From Diplolepis rosae (lineage: Eukaryota > Arthropoda > Insecta > Hymenoptera > Diplolepididae), in NCBI GenBank assembly GCA_030998225.1, contig JAPYXD010000308.1:2676001-2740000 (forward strand): a DNA stretch of 64,000 nt. The letters run 5' to 3'. How positions within the stretch are numbered: position 1 is the stretch's first letter; each line of letters opens with the position of its first letter. The translations under genes and the position numbers were made by a program. Below, piece after piece: positions 21,085 through 32,250 of the stretch. Under the pieces are notes generated by a model, which was given only the letters and a program-made list of their open reading frames with translations, was not told where the DNA came from and ran no database searches.

Positions 21085-21864
21085 ATCCGAATTCGAGGTC
21101 CGTTTAAACCCATCACATCAGGATTATTCATAACCTCAAATAACAGGCCCAAAAATCCAATAATTCCTTGAATCTTTAATCCCTTGATCCTTCAATACAA
21201 AAAACCCCATAACCATTTAATTATTAATCCCAATTACCCCTTAATTTATTAACCCCTTTTACCCCATAGCGCTGTAAGAAAGAGACTTGACGCATTTCAT
21301 CCCAGGAATTTGAGTTAAATGAGTTTCGGTGTAAGAAGGAGTTCAACGAAAGTATGTAGCCTCTCATATCTGAACTTCGTACGTTATTTGGGTACTAACT
21401 TGTCATGTGTTTGCAATTCAGGGCACCCCCACGTAGTTGACGGCGGGCAACGGACTTATTCAGTGATCCGACAGAGACCCTGGATAACGACGTTCAAGCC
21501 GTCATGGCGAATACACCTAAAAAATTTAAGATTTAGGGAATCAGTACCCTAGTATTGGCGGCTGGTCGGGGTGAGAAAGCGGGACCGCAGTCGCTGATTC
21601 CCTGAATTGTACATTTTTTTCCGAAACTCATTTAACTCGTTTTCCTGGAATCAAATGCGTGCAAGTTTCTTTCTTACAGCGTTATGGGGTGAAGGGAGTG
21701 AATGGGTTAAAGGGTAATGGGATTTAAGAATTAAATGGTTATGGGGTTTTTTGTGTTGAAGGATCAAGGGTATAAATATTCAAGGGATTATTGTGTTTTT
21801 GGGCCTATTTTTTGAGGTTATGAATAACCCTGACGTGATGGGGTTAAACGGACCTCGGATACGG
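21085..21864. mobile_element. Foldback element, arms about 245 bp, spacer about 290 bp
   Basis: The left arm 21085-21330 and right arm 21621-21864 are reverse complements with scattered changes. Shared blocks are GAGGTCCGTTTAA, TTATTCATAACCTCAAA, AAAAAACCCCATAACCATTT, CGCTGTAAGAAAGA and GAGTTAAATGAGTTTCGG. Each arm holds a run of short A/T-separated CCCC blocks (GGGG on the other strand). The spacer has one open frame (21319-21552) that I do not recognise. Confidence 0.8.
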
Positions 21865-22049
21865 TTTCAGCGGCCCCAGACATCAAATGAACATAGTCTG
21901 GTTAGAGCATTTTTTCGATTTTTTTGTGGAGCGGTGTAATCGATAAAATACGCCAATGAGTTCGTGATTTAAAGAGTTGTTTGAACCTTTTTAACTGTAA
22001 TTCAAGCGATTTTTTGCACCAGTCATTTGTTGATGATAAAATTGATAAA

Positions 22050-22280
22050 AACAATGGTAAGAAATCAATGAATTACGCTTCGAATTGCTTTCCCACCCAT
22101 TTCATTCTCCAGATCTAGCCCCCAGCGACTTTTATATGTTCTCAAATATAAAGAGATGGTTCCAGGGACAGAGGTTTTCATCAAATGAAAAGGTCAAATG
22201 GGAAACCGATGGCTATTTTGGAGTTCTTGACAAATCGTATTACAAGAGAGGCAACAAAATGTTAAGAGACAAAGCTTGGA
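22050..22280 (+). pseudogene. mariner transposase C-terminal fragment
   Basis: The frame reads LRFELLSHPFHSPDLAPSDF then YMFSNIKRWFQGQRFSSNEK and DKSYYKRGNKML. This is the DD34D C-terminal region with the third catalytic Asp (SPDLAPSD). It belongs to a different lineage from the copies at 2.6 kb and 20 kb, judging by the residues after the Asp. Similarity to the family ends after KML, and the open frame then runs on to 22420 in unrelated sequence. Neither the N-terminus nor terminal repeats were found. Confidence 0.8.
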
Positions 22281-22420
22281 GACAAATTGATAACAGTCTA
22301 ACTTTTTTGTTGAAAGAGGGTCCAATATTGATACTGCGAACTGATGCAGCTACTCGAAAATCACCAGACTCGCTTGATTCGTATCACCGTGTCTTTAGAG
22401 CTCGACTTGTTGTAACATAA

Positions 22421-23358
22421 TTGAAATTTTCATTCCATTGAGTAGAGGATACACGCGCGAATTTGTCACATTCTTCCGCGATCGAGTTAAATAATTTCAC
22501 GAGACTTTTAAAGAGTGACTGATCTTTAAAACCACCTGGAATTGTCTTGTACTCTTACGCTTCTTTTTTAGTGATGTAACAGCACCAGGACGTGCAACAG
22601 TTATGCTAATTGTAAGCATGTTGAGGAATCGCACAGGGAAAACATAGCTTCAGATAATTAATAGCTTCAGTCATTAACTCTTTATGCTTTTGTTTCAACT
22701 TATACAGCTGATTCGTTAATCCCTTTCCTATATGATTAGAATCTGAAATTTCACGACAGGATGCGAGGAAGCGTCGCGAACTTTTGAAATCGATAACGTG
22801 TCGTTATTGCCAATAAAAATACCGATCTGCACATTTGATTCTTTTAGAACGTCGCTGTTGCTTGTAAGACTCGCAGCTGAATCGCTTTCCATTTCCCGTT
22901 GCAGCCCCAATGAAATTACGACGACAATCGTAGTCTGTGGGTGAATGCACCCAAATTACATTTTTTTCATTTTCGATTTCGACACCCGTAGTTCAATATT
23001 GGCCTGATAGTTACCCAGTTTACGTCCGTTATTGCCCAATCAAGAACATTCATTTGGCATTTATTGGGCAGGGCCGACCATTCTGTCGTGGCGTTTATAC
23101 GTCTGCTCATCAATGACTGGTACATTTTGATCAGCAAAAAATTTGTTGACTTAAGCACAACCCATGCCAGTGTTGATTGCCCCTGAAAAGATTTTACTTT
23201 TTATTTGATATAATTACGATTCCTTTTATTCTTTTTAAAACTATATTTTCGTCTTTCATTTTGCATATAAATATAGCTATAAACCGAGCGCGATCCAGAA
23301 GTTCACGTCAAAAATTTTCCGTCCGTTTCAATGGTCACGATAATCGCTAGTGTAGACA
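22421..23358. other. AT-rich region with two weak minus-strand frames
   Basis: Minus-strand frames 22728-22910 and 22967-23158 are short and match nothing I know. Between them TGCCCAATCAAG and TTATTGGGCAGG form a small inverted pair near 23033 and 23060. No gene call is justified. Confidence 0.3.
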
Positions 23359-23628
23359 TCATTGAAACAAAGGCAATTGTGGCATTTGATTTTGTATTGA
23401 TCGGCTCCCCCGATCTTTTGTGTTTCGAAAATGTCGTCCAGACAGATTGGTGTTGCATATGTTGCACTTCAATCCAGCTCTCAAAACGCCGAGATTCGCC
23501 AAGCGAGTCCCGAGCCTAGCTTTTTTCGAAGATTGAGCGTCTCCGACAGATTTTTCATTGACATCCTCCCACTTACGTTTCATTCGGTCACTCCAACTTT
23601 TTCTTTTTAAATACAGCGCATTACTCAT
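23359..23628 (-). CDS. Unrecognised ORF with a CxxC pair
   Basis: The 89-residue frame contains a basic region (KRKSWSDRMKRKWEDVNEKS), then KKARLGTRLANLGVLRAGLK and CNICNTNLSGRHF. The single CxxC followed by a His could be half of a zinc finger, but no second half is seen. There is no promoter or splice evidence and no neighbouring gene. It is possibly the remnant of a host or transposon zinc-finger protein. Confidence 0.2.
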   Translation of the reverse strand: MSNALYLKRKSWSDRMKRKWEDVNEKSVGDAQSSKKARLGTRLANLGVLRAGLKCNICNTNLSGRHFRNTKDRGSRSIQNQMPQLPLFQ

Positions 23629-23654
23629 GTTTTTGTTCTTCTACCTAAATAATT

Positions 23655-24218
23655 TTTCTCCGCAATGACATTCATATTGCTAGAAACTGTCAAACTCGCT
23701 CTATGCGTTTTATGGGCAAGCATCTTTTGTGCGACCTCTACTCGACGTTCTTTTTGCAAAAATTTCAGGTCTTATGGTACGAGTCTGGCGGCAACGCGCT
23801 TCATACCCGAAACATGAACCAAAATATATTGAGTCTATCCATAAGACATGTTGAGAGCCTCTGCTGCCTCTCCAATGCCAGCATGACGATGTTCGAGCAC
23901 AATTTTCTCCACTTTTTCGAAGTTATCGTCGTTAACAGAGCTGGATGGACGACTCGCATGAGGCAAGTTTTCTACGACCTCACGGCCCTCATTGAATGCT
24001 TTGTACCACTCAAATACTTGCATTCTCGATAGATTAGATTCCCCAAAACACTTCTGCAACATTTTCAATGATTCCGTAGCTGGAATTCCATTCGAAGCAC
24101 AAAATTTCAAGTAAACCCGTTGATCAATGTTTTTTCTATAGTAAAATTCGCCAGACAAACTTTTCGCGTCGTAAACCAATGGCTGCCAAACACAAACTAA
24201 TGGACGTCTCTTGCTCAA
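23655..24218 (-). pseudogene. mariner transposase N-terminal fragment
   Basis: On the minus strand the frame has IDQRVYLKFCASNGIPATES, then LKMLQKCFGES and RMQVFEWYKAFNEGREVVEN, LPHASRPSSSVNDDN and EHRHAGIGEAAEALNMSYG. That is the complete bipartite HTH region of a mariner family transposase. A stop follows directly after MSYG. The next segment (MKRVAARLV, then DLKFLQKERRVEVAQKML) continues to about 23660 before similarity is lost, so the catalytic domain is absent. The leader MSKRRPLVCVWQPL before IDQRV is not typical and probably lies outside the original gene. Confidence 0.8.
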
Positions 24219-24959
24219 ACTTCACACGACTGTCAAAAAAGGTGTTACCAAGCTAAAAAAAAAACTTTTCACCGTTTTGGTTTACGCGCGCGGTCTAACT
24301 GGACCAGTCCTTGTCAAATTTGATCAGATGATAAATGCATTCAAAATTGATCGGTTCCTCGATGCTCAACTTCAGACTAGGAAAAGAGATTTATCTTTTG
24401 TCGCTTCCACTATTTTAATTACGGATCGGTTCAAAAAATAGTTTCCTGGTTTGTTATCAAATTCAATTTGTGTTCCCAGCAACACACCTTTAAAAACTTG
24501 TGTTGAAAAAGGACTACAAGGTGCAAGATTATTTATTCAAGGCCCCGTAATCAATACCTTGATCTACAAATCATAAAAGTAAAAAAAATAGTCAATTACA
24601 CGTATTATTATTTACATTGTTACCAAATTATTTAGGTGGTTTTACCAAGGCATCTAACCAAATTATTTGTTCGAACCAAATACATTGTTTACTATCAGAA
24701 TTTCAATCAAAACTTAAAAATTTATTTCTATTTATTCTCTTCAATACACTTGATCGAGCCACATTCACGAATTCCATCATTTTCAAGAAAGTAGTTGAAG
24801 ACCTGAAATTTCTTCAAAATGAAGGTAAAAATCTTAATTAATTGGTTGAGTTTGAAATTGATGCCACTGCCTACATTATCGGAGGATCACTAGTCGCGTA
24901 TCAGATAGGATGCGTTGCCGACAGGTGTCCTCGTAGACAATTTTGAACTCTTATATTGC
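24219..24959. other. AT-rich stretch without recognised features
   Basis: Several short frames are present but none is recognisable, and no repeat boundary was found. Confidence 0.35.
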
Positions 24960-24964
24960 GAATA

Positions 24965-25100
24965 ATGCAAATAAATTCAAATTTTTGAAGAATATGAAAT
25001 ATTTTTGTGGAAAAAAGACGCTTTCGACTACGCTGAGATTGGAGTTCAGGTTTTTCGATTGCCGGTCGACTACTCTGACCACTGAGCTACACAGGCGTCC
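24965..25100 (-). mobile_element. tRNA-derived SINE, copy 1
   Basis: On the minus strand the unit starts GGACGCCTGTGTAGCTCAGT. This contains a pol III A-box-like block (GTAGCTCAGTGGTCAGAG), as in a tRNA 5' half. It is followed by ACCGGCAATCG, CCTGAACTCCAATCTC (a degraded B box) and GCGTAGTCGAAAGCGTC. The last part matches copy 2 at 25220-25250. The tail is AT-rich. Confidence 0.55.
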
Positions 25101-25154
25101 AACATCTCCTTTTCTACAGGAAGACCTCCTTATATCGCCAGTGGCACTGCCTTG

Positions 25155-25285
25155 CGACTGTAATGATTTTAGCTCTGTGATCGGAGCAATTGACATGCAA
25201 CCGAAAGACCTGGACTAGAATCCCAGCGCAGTCGGAAGCGTCTCTTTTCCACAGAATGATTTCAAATTATTTATAAATCTTAATC
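25155..25285 (+). mobile_element. tRNA-derived SINE, copy 2 (head-to-head with copy 1)
   Basis: TTAGCTCTGTGATCGGAGCA resembles an A box. It is followed by GACCTGGACTAGAATCCCAG, with a B-box-like GACTAGAATCC, then GCGCAGTCGGAAGCGTCTC and TTTTCCACA. The unit is in opposite orientation to copy 1, about 55 bp away. It could be mistaken for a tRNA pseudogene, but the shared 3' body favours a SINE. Confidence 0.55.
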
Positions 25286-26486
25286 TCCCAAGTAACGAAC
25301 AAAAAATATGTTTTGATTTAGCAGTTATCGTCGGTGATAATCTTGGTCTCCATTCCATATCCAGCTTCTTCGAAAGTTTTAGAGCAAATAAATTTTGTCG
25401 TTTTTCCTCATCCACAATAAAAATATTAATAATGTATTGAACAAAAAGGATTGCAGACTTAGTAATTCATCAAATTACAATTCGTTGAAATCCAGCAGTT
25501 GACGTCACGCACGATTTTCTGGAAGGAATTTGCCGGTACGATATTGCACTTCTCTTAAATTATTTCATTACAGTTTGCAAATATTTACTCTCGAACGCCC
25601 AAATGATAAACTATGTGCTGTTCAACACGGAGAAAATAAAAATACTAACAAATCCCCTGAACTCTTCGAATCTTATCTGAAAAATAATCTTATTATCATC
25701 TGCTGAAATGTTAAATCTCGTTGCAAATTTGAATATAATTATTGGTCCCTTAGTTTATAAAATCGAAGAACATTTGCAGTTACTCTTACCTCTCCAAGAA
25801 ATTATACAAATAGTCTGCAGTACAAAAATAACTATTCTTACGCGGAAACTACTTGAGCTCAAAATCTTTGAGTATTCAAGTTCTGTAAACGCGAAATTCC
25901 CTAAGAGTTTAAAACCTAAAAATTATTTCGCCATCAATTATTCTTCGATAATGCACCAAGTTGGACCATTATGGAACATTTGTTGCATTCAGTTTGAGAG
26001 TAAAAATTGCGAAGCTAAACAAATATTTTGATCTACCTTTTCTAGAGTCAATGTCTGCAAGACAATCGCACTCAGACACCAACTCATATCAAACTATAGG
26101 TTTATGTGCGGAAATTCCTTGTATCCAACGTATATACCTAACCGAGTTAAATTCATTCCAATAAAGAATTTGCCTAATGCCCTAGATTACTTCAAATTAT
26201 TACCACACAATATTCTAGAAAGCAACATGTAATGACTTATTCAATTCAGTTTAGGGGTGAAACGATCACTGTTATACAAAAGTTTGACTTTCCGCCTGGA
26301 AGTTGTCTGACTTTCAGATGTAACTAAAAAAACCATCTCAGAAAAGGACTGACTTTTAGATGTAACAGTTTTCAGCCTCCTGTTGTGCTGTGATAAAAAA
26401 GAACAGTGTTATTGCAACTTACTCTGAATGAGGATCGAAATACTTTATTATGATCCCGATAATTCTAAAAGGGGAAAACAACTTTT
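25286..26486. other. AT-rich stretch without recognised features
   Basis: Short frames 25708-26031 and 25961-26164 are AT-rich and match no family I know. ACACGGAGAAAATA near 25626 resembles MITE ends seen elsewhere in the window, without a partner nearby. Confidence 0.35.
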
Positions 26487-26831
26487 TTTGTGTCCAAACG
26501 GGCGGAAAAAGTCGCATTGCATGCTTGTGCGTAGAGCGGCATGCAGTCAATTGTTCCTCAGCGTCAAAATCGGGTGAAATGTTCATACCGCCCGCTTCAA
26601 AGGGCGATAATGTTCATACCGCCCGCTTCAACGGGGAAAATGTTCATACCGCACGAAACTTGACTGCCCGCGGCTAACTACGCACTCGCACGCAACACGA
26701 CTTTTTCCACCAATTTGGACACAAAACGTCGTGTGTACCTCGAGCGACATGGTAGCGATGTGACTCGTGCGGGTATACTTCGCACTCGTCACAATCGCCA
26801 CCATGCCGCCCTTGGTACACAATCTACTATT
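26487..26831 (+). mobile_element. Composite repeat with 32-bp tandem core, copy 1
   Basis: TTTGTGTCCAAACGGGCGGA at the left is matched in inverse by TTTTTCCACCAATTTGGACA followed by CAAA at 26703-26725. Between them are three tandem copies of a roughly 32-bp unit with AATGTTCATACCGCCCGCTT. A further 106 bp to the right (ending ACACAATCTACTATT) is shared with copy 2 at 31046-31416, and its end resembles the left end in inverse. It is distinctly GC-richer than its surroundings. The frames crossing it are artefacts. Confidence 0.75.
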
Positions 26832-27519
26832 GTATAATTTCTGAAAGACTGTTACTTGATCAAACATCTAAGAGTGTATAAAATTTACGATATCATGAGT
26901 TTTAACAGGGACATTTTATCAAAAGATAATGTGCAAAATTCTTTTATAAGTTATATGAATCAGTTAACAGACGGAATGTCCTATATAAGTAAAAACTGGA
27001 TGTAACTTTATTTGAACGTCTAAAATCCTTTTTAAGTGCTTTTTAAAATCCATGACACAAGAAGTTTACTTTTATTAAAATGGAGCAAAAACATTTTAAA
27101 ATTCCACTTTGTGTGATTAATAATTTTTGACGAGAAAACGACTCCCTTTTTGTTATAGAGTTTTGAAACTAATGTTATTTTGAGGCCATGGATAAATCGG
27201 TCCACGTGGCTAAATTATACACGGAGAAAATTCATTTGTGAAAATTTAATCAAAAGTTGAGTGAAGCTGGGACATAGTGGCTCTCGGACAAAATATTCAA
27301 TAGAGCTTTAAAATGTTTTAAACATTTCAAATTTGCGTAGGATACTGAAAATTAAATAAGAGTAAGTTCTTACGTATTTACGCACGTAAAGAAGTAATCT
27401 GCGCCTTGGGCATAAGTACAAAATTTTTAATTTGAAAATCGTGTTGAATTTTCAGCATATTAATGTTCCAAGTTGTTATATCTAATAATCGAAACCAATT
27501 ATAAACATACAATATACAA
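26832..27519. other. AT-rich stretch without recognised features
   Basis: Only a MITE-like ACACGGAGAAAATTC near 27219 was noted. No partner end was seen. Confidence 0.35.
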
Positions 27520-28160
27520 TTACACCGGGGCGTCGCACTCGACAGGTGGCAGTTTGCCTAGAGTGGCGATCCGCATCACACCGTAGGATCGGTCTGGATG
27601 GACGGCAAGGAGATATTTCTTCTGATGTGTGCTCCCATAAGAGGGTATCTCCGACACCGACCGCCCCCATACCTAGTGGAGCCGGACTGGGCGTCGATGA
27701 ATGGGTTCCAGCATGGTCGACTTACCATGGAATCTTATAGCCAGCGTCAGGTGCTCCTGACTGAGTGTTGCTCCAGGCGAAGCCACGTATGTCCCAAGGA
27801 GACAGACTTGCCATGCCCTCGTCAAGTACCAATGAATGATTGCCCCATGATTGATCCTCAACGAAGAGAAGAGCACAATGTCAGGTGACCTGATCGAGCT
27901 CAGCCCAGGTGGCCGTTGGAATTGCCGACCTGGTGTCGTCACATTGAACAAACAATTCGGCAACAGCAAGCACCCAGCATCAACTACACATAACTAGGCG
28001 CAGCTCAGGCGAGGTTAGGTCCACCAGACAGCTCTTACGTTGCCTGAACGCGAACCGAACATCACCGACATTACCGTCAGAATGTACGACACCTACCCCC
28101 CGCATATCAAACCCTGTCTGACTGAAGCGTTTGGCGACCAGGGGGAAAGTAGGGATGTTA
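27520..28160. other. GC-rich island, possible retroelement fragment
   Basis: About 640 bp are far richer in G and C than both flanks, with short frames open on both strands (27598-27888 plus, 27673-27969 minus). No protein family is recognisable. The base composition resembles that of the R1-type LINE at 54-56 kb, so an old LINE fragment or a recently arrived segment is plausible. It could also be an unannotated host exon, for which there is no direct evidence. Confidence 0.3.
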
Positions 28161-29509
28161 CAATTCGATTTCAGTAAATTGAAGTTAACTCTCCTGCACG
28201 GAAAATGTTAGCTGTCGAAGCTTGCTTCAATTGCTATTGACTTTTGGATATGACTAGTCAATGAGAATTTCGACAACTTTTTTTAGAAGTTTTCATTGAA
28301 AGGTGCGCAGAATTATTGAAATCATCATTAAATATTGTTACAATTTCAGCCCTGTCCAAAAGTCGACGGTAAGTGACTAAAATATGAATTTTTATTTTAT
28401 CTTATCAATCACTGAAGTAGAAAAAAGTCATTTTTCTCATTTAATACATTCCTGACAAATCCTGCTTTAGTCTGCACAGAAAGAAATTTTTGACAGCTGC
28501 TGTGTTCGGAGTAGTAGGTCAGCGCAACCACGGCGTTGAAGCGACAGCAAGGCCAATTTTGTCAACGTTTTGGCCTTATTAAGTTACTAGATAATTGCTC
28601 TCTTCTATCAGGGCACAATGATGCCCCTGGGCAGAGAACGCAGTCGATCAATGTTAGTAAAGTAGCCGATGGGCACTAATCGTTTTTTTTTATCTCTGTT
28701 ATCTTATAAATAATCAATAATTATGAATATAAGACATACAATTTTATTTAGAGTGCTAATTTTGAAATTGGAACGCATGTATTCAATTTTATCTACTGAA
28801 ATTTTTGTGAAAGATGAAATTAAGAAGTTATAAAATTAATTATTCAAATAAAAATCTTTTAACTTCGAAAAAAGTAAATTCAAAGATGCTGTAATTTAAA
28901 ATACGAATGCTAGCTTTTGAAGGTAGATCGAGAAAATGATTTATATAAATGCAAAAGATAATGAAAATGAAAGTTCATCAAAAATATGAATGATCCTGAA
29001 ACAAAACATCATTGGAATAATGAAGGTTTTGCTTGATTTTCTACGAAATTTTGTACATGTCAGTTATCGAATTCGACTCCAAGTTCCACGACTGTAAAAG
29101 GTGAAGGGGAATCGCCTTCCAGATTCTTTCTGAAACCTCGGATCAGAGAATCGACTATCTTACCCGGCTGGACCACAAATTTCCGATCTGACTGAAATTA
29201 TCTCAACGTCTACAAGTGAGGACTTAAGTATTCACATCCAATCTACTGGACTCATTTCATCACCGACCAAATTCCAACGCAGGGTATTTACAAAGTATTT
29301 CAACTTTTATATATTCTTGTCCATCTTCACCATGCTGCTCACTTAAAATACTTTTATTGTTAATAAATATATTTTATATGATCAACCCTTCTTATTCACT
29401 GACTATTGCTCATTCCTTAGCGAGGATCCTTCCAATCCTTACATAAACGAGGAGATCTTTAAAGAAGAGAAGTGTTACGTTTCTGACGTAAGAGCATGTT
29501 AAAACTTGA
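28161..29509. other. AT-rich stretch, no gene seen
   Basis: A GC-richer patch at about 28490-28690 includes GGGCACAATGATGCCCCTGG, a small hairpin. Nothing coding was recognised. Confidence 0.35.
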
Positions 29510-30020
29510 AAAAAGTCGATATCAAAATTCCATTATCCAGTTAAATTATACGAGATATGAAAAAAAGTTATCTTACAAAGTTATTTTCTACATAGAGATC
29601 TAAAAATTTAAATTACAACACTTTTTCAGAAAATCTATATTTTTCTTTTTAATTTGAAAAAAATACTATTGAAAATCCAAAATGCAATTTTTTTAACGAT
29701 ACTATGTGAAATACGAAAAAAACGTAAGAATGCAAATTTGATAGTTTTAGAAATATCTTCAATTTTTATCTCACACAGTTTTGGATAAAACATATATTTT
29801 TTGCTTCAATTCCAAAAAATACGATTAAAATTTAAAAATTCCATTTTTTAGACAAAATATGTAAGATACAAAAAAACGGTTATATGGAAAATTATTTGCC
29901 TAAATGAGGTCTACAAATTCTCATTGAGACATTTCTCGACAGGATGCATATTTTATGTTTTGATTTTAAGTATTGAAAAAATTCAATTTTTTAACCTAAA
30001 TATGTGATATCTTTATTAAA
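29510..30020. repeat. Degenerate tandem repeat of about 120-bp units
   Basis: Four to five related units each contain a TATGTGAAATACGAAAAAAA-like block (also TATGTAAGATACAAAAAAAC and TATGTGATATC), a TCTACAAATT or TAGAGATCTAAA block and a TTTTGATTTTAAG-like stretch. Very similar words occur in the arms of the element at 12610-13271. The array ends at GAGCGCGAAGCGCGAG, a palindrome at about 30047. Confidence 0.5.
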
Positions 30021-31045
30021 AAGATACTGAAATGAATACAGAAAATCGAGCGCGAAGCGCGAGTGTCATGATGAGAATGTGTTCCTTAAGGCTGATAGAG
30101 CCTTAAGTTAATTGAATTTCCTGTTTCACTTAAAGTCAAAAACAAATTCATTGACTTTGAGAAAATGTGTAATTCACATCATCTGTAACATTATAAAATT
30201 GGTTTGGGCTTCAGTATCAAATTATAAGAAATAAACTTAAATGCATGCGAAGAGCATAAGAGAGAGCATTAACTTGCGAGCGATGAGAATGTGCTCGCGA
30301 AACAGGCAGATTTTTTATTTCATTTTTCTAAGCAAAGTTCAGCAGTTCATTAGTTTATGATTTCCCCTATCAGAACCAAACACTTATAAAATATAATGAT
30401 TAATGAGGAAAACTCTGATATTTTTCAAAGAAACAGATCAAATTTTTGAATTAAAGAACATTACATAATAAAAAGATTTATATACATTTTCGAAGTATTA
30501 ATTTGTATTATTCTATATTAGTGATACTTTATACAGGTTATGATTCCTTTAATTTTTGTTTTCAAGAATAAAATCAACGTATATTCAGAATCTAAAAAAT
30601 TTGAGTTTTTTCAATTCCAAAAATATGATGAAACTTTTGAATTAAAAAAATTATCTCATAAATAAATTATGCATTCAAGTTCGCAATAAGTAGTTCCAAC
30701 TAATGAAGTACTATTAAAAACAATAGTACACTTATTCACTTATCATCAGATTATTTTTCTAACTACTCTTATGTAGTAACTTCTACTGCGTCTGTTTACT
30801 ATGAAAGCTTCAATTGATTTTACTATTCACCGCATGTTAATTGAACTGCATGTTTAGTTATTGTTACTACCTCGACACAATCAGATACACACACATGCAC
30901 ACACGTGCTCGCATATGGTTGTTATAATTACATGGGAATTCACACCGTCCCGCCGAATTTTACAGTTAAAAAACCGTAAAAATTGCTTGCTGACCCGAGT
31001 TTTTTCAACCAACTCACAGCAAAAGTCGCTCGTATAGGAATTGTA
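30021..31045. other. AT-rich stretch with small palindromes
   Basis: Short hairpins CTTAAGGCTGATAGAGCCTT (30087) and GAGCGCGAAGCGCGAG (30047) were noted. The minus-strand frame 30881-31081 has no recognisable family. Confidence 0.35.
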
Positions 31046-31416
31046 TTTGTGTCCAAACGGGCGGAAAAAGTCGCATTGCATGCTTGTGCGTAGAGCGGCA
31101 TGCAGTCAATTGTGCATCGGCGTCAAAATCGGGCGAAATGTTCATACCGCCCGCTTCAAAGGGCGATAATGTTCATACCGCCCGCTTCAACGGGCAAAAT
31201 GTTCATACTGCACGAAACTTGACTGCCCGCGGCTAACTACGCACTCGCACGCAACGCGACTTTTTCCACCACTTTGGACACAAAACGTCGTGTCTACCTC
31301 GAGCGACATGGTAGCGATGTGACTCGTGCGAATACCGCCCTCGCTACGCTCGGGCGGGTATACTTCGTACTCGTCACAATCGCCACCATGCCGCCCTTGG
31401 TACACAATCTACTATT
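31046..31416 (+). mobile_element. Composite repeat with 32-bp tandem core, copy 2
   Basis: The same organisation as 26487-26831 with few substitutions. The main difference is about 26 extra bases (AATACCGCCCTCGCTACGCT followed by CGGGCG) at about 31331-31356, absent from copy 1. The extra block contains a CCCTCGCTACGCTCGGG palindrome. Confidence 0.75.
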
Positions 31417-31640
31417 CTTTAAACACACTAACGGCATATTTTTCTATTGGGCTTGTATTTCATTACTGACATCAAGAGAAAATTTTAAAAAAGCGTACTG
31501 TGAAAATTACTGAAAAAAATATTCCGGTGCAAACAAGTAAATTTTAAGGATGGTGACAGTAAAAAAAATTACGGGACAGTGAAAGTTCTCAATTCTAATG
31601 AATATCCTTGTTATACCTCCGAAAAGCGTAAAATTACGTC
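31417..31640. other. AT-rich spacer
   Basis: No feature was recognised. Confidence 0.35.
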
Positions 31641-32250
31641 ATCATTTTCTCTCAGTGTACCCGGTTTCTACATGGGTCTCATCCGGGACCTTTGAGACTT
31701 TTATCCAGTTTGTATCTGGCACCTTAATAATTTGCAAGTCGACAACTGCCTTATAGAAACCGGATAGGATCCGGGTATAAACATATTTTTCTAATTTTAT
31801 TTCTATTTATATATGCCAGATAGGAACCGGGTAGGGCCAGGTAGCAGATGCACTTTCACCATGAAAATTCACAAGACGCCAAATGCCTTATAGAAACCGG
31901 ATAGGATCCAAGGTATAAACATATTTTTGTAATTTAATTTCTATTTATATATGCCAAATAGAAACCGGGTAAGGCCTAATAGCAGGTGCACTTTCACCTT
32001 AACAATTTGCAAGTGGACAACTGCCTTACAGATACCAGATAGGATCCGGGTAGATACATATTTTTGCAATTAATTTCTGGTTCTATATGCCAGATAGGAA
32101 CCGGATAAGACCGGGTACAATATTCATACAACTTATTTTCTGTTACCACTTCCCGGATAAGGACCGGATGGACCCAGAGAGATCCCGCAAAATGAAATTA
32201 GAGACCAGATAAAAACCGTATAGAACCGGGTGAAATCCGAATGGGCATGT
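31641..32250 (+). repeat. Tandem repeat, unit about 137 bp, about three copies, in a MITE-like block
   Basis: TTATAGAAACCGGATAGGAT occurs at 31751 and 31888, and a diverged form (TTACAGATACCAGATAGGAT) at 32026, a spacing of 137-138 bp. Each unit also has ATGCCAGATAGGAACCGG and GTGCACTTTCACC-type blocks. The outer ends (GTACCCGGTTTCTACATGGG at 31658; GGGTGAAATCCGAATGGGCA near 32238) are partly inverted relatives, suggesting that a MITE contains the array. Confidence 0.7.

Noticed and set aside
21085..21864. Telomere-like G-rich repeats
   Set aside because: The GGGG/CCCC blocks are irregularly spaced and are not TTAGG units. They belong to a foldback element.
23703..24032. 109-residue plus-strand frame
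   Set aside because: It is antisense to the mariner N-terminal remnant, whose motifs on the minus strand are unambiguous.
25060..25100. Possible functional tRNA gene
   Set aside because: The A-box is good, but the B box and acceptor pairing are degraded and the 3' body is shared with another copy, so a SINE fits better.
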